36,972 bases of DNA, taken from contig NZ_GG669992.1 in NCBI RefSeq assembly GCF_000159315.1, forward strand, positions 111,703-148,674, in the 5' to 3' direction. Of the stretch, positions 33,140 to 36,972 are shown one piece after another; within the stretch, counting starts at the first letter, position 1, and each line of letters begins with the position of its first letter. The stretch comes from Lentilactobacillus hilgardii DSM 20176 = ATCC 8290. GTDB lineage: Bacteria > Bacillota > Bacilli > Lactobacillales > Lactobacillaceae. The position numbers and the translations under genes are program-made. The notes beneath the pieces were generated by a model that saw only the letters and a list, made by a program, of their open reading frames with translations, was not told the DNA's origin and ran no database searches.

Positions 33140-33506
33140 TACAATCCACTCCTCCTATTAAACTAAGTTAAAAGGCTTTGTTCTCCACTCTTGACATCAA
33201 CTACTTTGATTTCGAGAACTAATAAGCAACTACAGTATCTTACCAACTAACTATAATGCCTAGCTGTAAATCAAAGACATTGATCTGACAGTACTGTCCG
33301 TGTATCTAAACACTAATTAGTTTTTGACATTAGTGACACTAAGTTTCCGTTTTTGCGAACTCATCCATAAGTACCAATCACCGCACAAACAAGGAGGCCG
33401 GGGAAAAGCCCTCGGTCTCTTATCGTCTTAAATTTTAATTAGTCATCCTCTGAAAGCCCATCAAAATTACCATTTACTACTTAACACATTAGATTTTCAA
33501 TTTTTA
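33140..33506. other. non-coding stretch between decayed ORFs and ABC permease
   Basis: No gene seen. It holds the perfect palindrome GACAGTACTGTC (33287-33298), spaced arms GTTCTC / GAGAAC (33180-33185 and 33214-33219), and a GC-rich hairpin at 33393-33420 downstream of the ABC permease. Confidence 0.4.
33393..33420 (-). terminator. possible terminator after the XRE-ABC operon
   Basis: GAGGCCG-GGG pairs with CCC-T-CGGTCTC (one wobble, one bulge). On the minus strand it is followed by CTTGTTTG, a weak T tract. It lies 87 bases after the permease stop. Confidence 0.45.
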
Positions 33507-34271
33507 TTAAACTCGCTTACGGTTAAAAAGGATAAGCGAGATTGCAAGGCCGATCAACATTAAAATCACTGTGATAGCTAAAGCCACGCCATATTCACCA
33601 AGGCTCTGCTTCCCCTGCAGAAACTGCATATTTTGGTTGATTAGTGAAAATGGATTAATCTTTTTAAAACCTGTAAAAACGGTCGAAAACATTCCCAAAG
33701 CATAAAAACCGCCAGTGATTAGTAAGCCTTTCATGCCGCTAGCCGAAACAGTCGACCCGGTAACGACAACTGTCATTAGCAACAATCCAAATAGCCATAA
33801 GGCAAAGACCGCCAGAAATAAATGACGGCTAAGATGATCATTAAAATAATAGTTTGTGTAACCCACTGTCACCAGAAAAGTCGTTATCAGACTAATTGTC
33901 CAAACAAACCAGACTAGAAGCTGCTTACTCAAAACAACCACCCAACGGGATAATCCCTTGGTCAGAAAATTAATCAAGTAACCGTTTGCCAGTTCATGAG
34001 AAACGATGTCGCAAAACAAAATGACTAATATAATGAGTCCAAGCTGTGTCATATTTTTGAAGAATTGGGTCCATGAATCTAACGAAGTTGGCGCTGGAAT
34101 AGCAGCGGAAGCACCTTTAGGAAGTGTTGATCCTATAATTTTTGGCATTAATTTGGCAAGTAGCGGATTCATCAAACCAAAAAGGACAAAAATGATTTCG
34201 GCAATTAGAAAGCGTTTCGTTTTAATACTTTCAATAAACTCTTTCTTAATCCAGATCATTAACTGATTCAT
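33507..34271 (-). CDS. ABC-2 type permease (YxlG-like)
   Basis: 254 residues with about six helices: N-terminal MIWIKKEFIESIKTKRFLIAEIIFVLFGLM, then LGLIILVILFCDIV, VWTISLITTFLVTVGY, LFLAVFALWLFGLLLMTVVV, and a last helix before RKRV. Its ATG overlaps the ATPase stop (ATGA), so they are coupled. It is the last gene of a four-gene minus-strand operon. Position and size match YxlG of the Bacillus sigY operon; function inferred only as export or membrane stress. Confidence 0.87.
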   Translation of the reverse strand: MNQLMIWIKKEFIESIKTKRFLIAEIIFVLFGLMNPLLAKLMPKIIGSTLPKGASAAIPAPTSLDSWTQFFKNMTQLGLIILVILFCDIVSHELANGYLINFLTKGLSRWVVVLSKQLLVWFVWTISLITTFLVTVGYTNYYFNDHLSRHLFLAVFALWLFGLLLMTVVVTGSTVSASGMKGLLITGGFYALGMFSTVFTGFKKINPFSLINQNMQFLQGKQSLGEYGVALAITVILMLIGLAISLILFNRKRV

Positions 34272-35179
34272 TTAATGGCCTCCAAAAAAACATCTTCTAA
34301 AGAAGGTTCAAATCTTTGAAATCGTTTTGGAACAATCCGAGCTTTTGACAAATCTGCTAACAAGTCGTCTCCTATAGACTGACCGGGTTGTTCTTGGATG
34401 GTGAGCATTGTTCTGGTTTGTTTATCACTTTCTTTTGGAAGGTCCGTTTGGATCAGAAACCTTTCCAGATCAGTTGAATCTACAAACTCAATTTGGAAAC
34501 TTCTTTTGGCATGATTTTGTGTCAGCGTGCTGATCTTTCCTAAAACTTGAATACGGCCATCATGGAGAATCGCAACCCGATCGCAAACCCGTTCAATATC
34601 AGATAAGATGTGGCTCGAAAATATAACGGTTGTTTTGCCGCTAAGACTTGCCAAAATATCTAAAAACGCTTTTCTTCCCAATGGATCAAGTGCTGACGTC
34701 GGCTCATCACAAATCAGAATATCAGGTTGATTCAGCATTGCTACCGCCATTCCGAGACGTTGCTTCATCCCCCGCGAATAACCGCTTATTTTCGTTCGAT
34801 CGTCTTTAAGCTGTACAAGTTTGAGGACAGATGTCACTTGTCGATCAACCTGTGATGAAGCCATTCCAGAAACGGCCGCGGTTAGTTGAAGGTATTGTCG
34901 GGCTGTCATGTAAGGATAAAATGCCGGTACATCAGGTAGGTAACCAATGAAACGGTTAGTAACGGAGTGACCATATCTGACCTGCTGACCATTAATAATG
35001 ATTTGACCATGATCTGATTTCAATAGGCCCAAAATCATTTTCATCGTTGTCGTTTTACCAACACCGTTTTCACCGGCGAACCCAAAGATACTGCCTTGGG
35101 GAACAGAAAAGGTAACATCTTTGAGAATAGATTTTGATCCGAACGATTTCTGAAAATGGCTGATTGTAATTGCATCCAT
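34268..35179 (-). CDS. ABC transporter ATP-binding protein (YxlF-like)
   Basis: 303 residues. Walker A GENGVGKTTT, signature SRGMKQRLGMA, Walker B ILICDEPTSALDP, switch His in FSSHILSDIERVCDRVAIL. A C-terminal extension of about 90 residues is typical of ABC-2 exporters (NatA/YxlF/BcrA group). The frame runs up to 35254, but ATG 35179 follows AAGGAAAG, gives MDAITISHFQKSFGSKSIL, and shares its A with the stop of the upstream gene (TAATG). Confidence 0.92.
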   Translation of the reverse strand: MDAITISHFQKSFGSKSILKDVTFSVPQGSIFGFAGENGVGKTTTMKMILGLLKSDHGQIIINGQQVRYGHSVTNRFIGYLPDVPAFYPYMTARQYLQLTAAVSGMASSQVDRQVTSVLKLVQLKDDRTKISGYSRGMKQRLGMAVAMLNQPDILICDEPTSALDPLGRKAFLDILASLSGKTTVIFSSHILSDIERVCDRVAILHDGRIQVLGKISTLTQNHAKRSFQIEFVDSTDLERFLIQTDLPKESDKQTRTMLTIQEQPGQSIGDDLLADLSKARIVPKRFQRFEPSLEDVFLEAIK

Positions 35180-35376
35180 TAGTAATCTTTCCTTCCAAAA
35201 ACAAAATAGATAACTGGGCCGAATATCGAAATTAATAAGACCATCGGTATCCAAAAATACCGGTTACCAATCTTGTACTGTTGATGGCGAAAAATATCGA
35301 CTAAAGCCCAGACGGCTAAACCGAACTGTAGAATAATCAATGGTATGAGAATAGGAAGCGTATCATGTACTGACAT
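35179..35376 (-). CDS. PLDc_N domain small membrane protein (YxlE-like)
   Basis: 65 residues: two transmembrane helices (ILIPLIILQFGLAVWALVDIF and FWIPMVLLISIFGPVIYFVF) separated by a basic loop and ending in GRKDY. The AVWALVDI...GNRYFWIP...GPVIYFVFGRK pattern is the PLDc_N (phospholipase D N-terminal-like) domain, found in YxlE, a negative regulator in the B. subtilis sigY operon. One base separates it from the XRE gene, and its stop overlaps the ATPase start. Confidence 0.85.
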   Translation of the reverse strand: MSVHDTLPILIPLIILQFGLAVWALVDIFRHQQYKIGNRYFWIPMVLLISIFGPVIYFVFGRKDY

Positions 35377-35377
35377 T

Positions 35378-36487
35378 TTATTTCACGTCCTTTTTAATTT
35401 GAGAAACGATCGCTTGATACTTTTCATTATCTTTTAATGGGTCAAAAATCGGATTTTCCAATATAAATTGCTCGAGTTCCCGTTTAACAACCCGTTCATC
35501 ACGTGGCATCTGATTTCCAATCATTAACTGATTAATCCAATCATCAACCTTGTCGAAGAAATGGTTGCCTTTAAGAACAATCGGAAATGTTAGTTTGGAT
35601 TGTAGATCCGCAAATTTTTCGAGAAATTTGATGGCGTTAGCTTGATCATCATATTTCATAAATCCTGTCGCAATTCCCATATAAAGATTCAAAACGATCA
35701 TTGGATGGAAACTGGTGATTTCAAATACACCAATGAACTGATCGGCTTTGGTTACCAACTCGGTAAACTTTTTTTGATTGTTATCCAGCAGATTCAAGTA
35801 ATTGGCAAAGGTACTAACCATGATAACCAAATATTGATACAGTGCTGTTTGCATAGTTGCTTCGGCACGCTCCGAATTTCCTTGAAGGTGATAGGCCGAG
35901 GCAATGATACTTTCCGGCGGAACAAGTTGTGGTACGGTGGTTCCCAACAGGTCTAACACTTTTTTAGTTTGGCCATTATTTAAATAAAGAACGCTTAACA
36001 TTATTTTGGCCTGATTTTGAATATTTATATCATCAGATTTTTGGTAAACATGGGTTAGAAGTTCGCGAACCTCATCTGATCCTTTTTTAATTGTTGCCGG
36101 ATTGCTTTTACCCACTACAGTTAAATGGTTAAGCAATAGGTTCGCCATTGAAAAAACAAATGGATAACAGGACCAATAACGCTTAACAAGTTTGCGAACC
36201 TGATCCAATCCGGTTTTCGGTGAGTCGGTAATCGCCTCTTTTAGTGTTTTATATAAGCGTTCGATCTCGCTTTTGGATAGTTGTGCATCATACCCGAGAA
36301 GATGATCAATCGATGTATCAAAGTAAGCAGCAATCAACGGTAACGAACTGATGTCCGGGCTTGTCTGGCCGTTTTCCCATTTAGATACTGAAGCCTTGGT
36401 AATTCCAAGAAAATCAGCGAGTTGCTGTTGTGATTTATGATTCTGCTTACGAAGATTAGCAATGTTGAGATGAATGATTGTGTTCAT
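35378..36487 (-). CDS. XRE-family regulator with long helical (TPR-like) C-terminus
   Basis: 369 residues. N-terminal Cro/C1-type helix-turn-helix, residues about 6-62 (IANLRKQNHKSQQQLADFLG, ITKASVSKWENGQTSPDISSL). About 300 helical residues follow with repeat-like content (e.g. AYHLQGNSERAEATMQTAL, IMLSVLYLNNGQTKKVLDLL), suggesting TPR-like units as in peptide-sensing regulators. First gene of the operon with PLDc_N, ATPase and permease; it likely controls them. Start ATG follows AAGGGGGATC. Upstream: -35 TTGTTT, 17 bp, -10 TAAACT. Confidence 0.9.
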   Translation of the reverse strand: MNTIIHLNIANLRKQNHKSQQQLADFLGITKASVSKWENGQTSPDISSLPLIAAYFDTSIDHLLGYDAQLSKSEIERLYKTLKEAITDSPKTGLDQVRKLVKRYWSCYPFVFSMANLLLNHLTVVGKSNPATIKKGSDEVRELLTHVYQKSDDINIQNQAKIMLSVLYLNNGQTKKVLDLLGTTVPQLVPPESIIASAYHLQGNSERAEATMQTALYQYLVIMVSTFANYLNLLDNNQKKFTELVTKADQFIGVFEITSFHPMIVLNLYMGIATGFMKYDDQANAIKFLEKFADLQSKLTFPIVLKGNHFFDKVDDWINQLMIGNQMPRDERVVKRELEQFILENPIFDPLKDNEKYQAIVSQIKKDVK

Positions 36488-36613
36488 TTTAAGATCCCCC
36501 TTTTAATCTTAGTTTACGGGGCATTAGTGGTTAAAACAATAGCGTAGACGTTTACTTATAAGAAACAAAGTATCGTCTTACGATCCACATCTTGGTAAAA
36601 CCATTGATTCTTC

Positions 36614-36650
36614 AAAACAAAAAGCTGCGGCAGAAATTCTCTGCCACAGC
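36614..36650 (-). terminator. intrinsic terminator after the last membrane-protein gene
   Basis: Minus strand GCTGTGGCAGA and TCTGCCGCAGC (one wobble) around GAATT, followed by TTTTTGTTTT. Confidence 0.92.
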
Positions 36651-36664
36651 CATGTGCTAAACAA

Positions 36665-36937
36665 TTAATCATTTTCTTTTTTCTTTCTGGATCCTTTAAT
36701 GGCCAGCCAAAACGCCACAATCCAGCAAACACTTGCCATTAAAAAAATTAACATCGTGTATTTAACTGCAAAAATATGTAATGAAAGTGCGGTCATTAGA
36801 ACCCCAAAGATCAGCATCAGACCAGATATATTAATTTTACTGATTGATGATCTTCTCCGATTTTTCCAAACCCATAATAAATAAAAAGTAACCGTTATAA
36901 TGGCCCCCTGAAAAACGAAACCATTAACTGAGTCCAT
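36665..36937 (-). CDS. small three-helix membrane protein (90 aa), start uncertain
   Basis: Three hydrophobic segments: VFQGAIITVTFYLLWVW, ISGLMLIFGVLMTALSLHIF and MLIFLMASVCWIVAFWLAIKG, with basic loops and a charged tail SRKKKEND. The ATG at 36937 has no visible ribosome binding site and the frame stays open to the window edge, so the true start could lie beyond. Followed by a strong terminator. Function unknown. Confidence 0.7.
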   Translation of the reverse strand: MDSVNGFVFQGAIITVTFYLLWVWKNRRRSSISKINISGLMLIFGVLMTALSLHIFAVKYTMLIFLMASVCWIVAFWLAIKGSRKKKEND

Positions 36938-36972
36938 CTTATTTTGATAAGTAATTAATTGAATAATTGTAT

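Noticed and set aside
36540-36560. cre-like sequence before the XRE gene
   Set aside because: The core AAACGT lacks the expected symmetry and has three mismatches.

Overview
The window reads as chromosomal DNA of a low-to-mid GC lactic acid bacterium, most likely an obligately heterofermentative lactobacillus (Lentilactobacillus or a close relative). Evidence for this: strong AGGAGG-type ribosome binding sites, frequent TTG and GTG starts, cre and PurBox operators, a class II (adenosylcobalamin-dependent) RTPR-type ribonucleotide reductase like that of L. leichmannii, pyruvate oxidase, water-forming NADH oxidase, and a fumarase plus soluble fumarate reductase pair. The genus call is an inference. 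No rRNA, tRNA, insertion sequence, prophage or CRISPR array was seen.

Layout. 1-5.0 kb: the end of an AEC-family permease, D-serine dehydratase (dsdA), then a minus-strand group of a membrane-anchored methyltransferase and a small ABC exporter. 5.2-7.2 kb: a short-chain dehydrogenase behind a cre-overlapped promoter, and a quinone-oxidoreductase-like gene whose natural start codon appears to be ATC. 7.4-8.7 kb: three small membrane proteins, two of them tandem paralogues. 8.7-10.4 kb: a purine salvage pair (NCS2 permease and phosphoribosyltransferase) behind two inverted PurBox-like sites. 10.6-12.7 kb: a DUF3737 beta-helix protein coupled to a MalY/PatB C-S lyase.

13.1-18.5 kb: class II RNR under two NrdR boxes, a small basic protein, then a PduO-type cobalamin adenosyltransferase (which makes the RNR cofactor) with a GntR/FadR regulator and an MFS transporter. 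18.6-22 kb: a DHA2 efflux pump, a peptidase E-like protein, a GNAT acetyltransferase and a small secreted protein. 22.1-31.5 kb: a redox and energy block with GAPDH, NADH oxidase, a flavodoxin-like protein, flavoprotein fumarate reductase, fumarase and pyruvate oxidase. These link NADH reoxidation (O2 to water, fumarate to succinate) with aerobic acetyl-phosphate production. 31.8-32.6 kb: a RibF-like FAD synthetase with a degraded kinase half.

32.6-33.5 kb is a decayed stretch with small broken membrane-protein ORFs, two carrying in-frame amber codons. 33.5-36.5 kb: a tightly coupled four-gene unit (XRE regulator with helical C-terminus, PLDc_N small membrane protein, ABC ATPase, ABC-2 permease) resembling the yxlEFG part of the Bacillus sigY operon. 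It is the best candidate here for an incompletely described system. The window ends with a small three-helix membrane protein. Many genes are bounded by clear intrinsic terminators.
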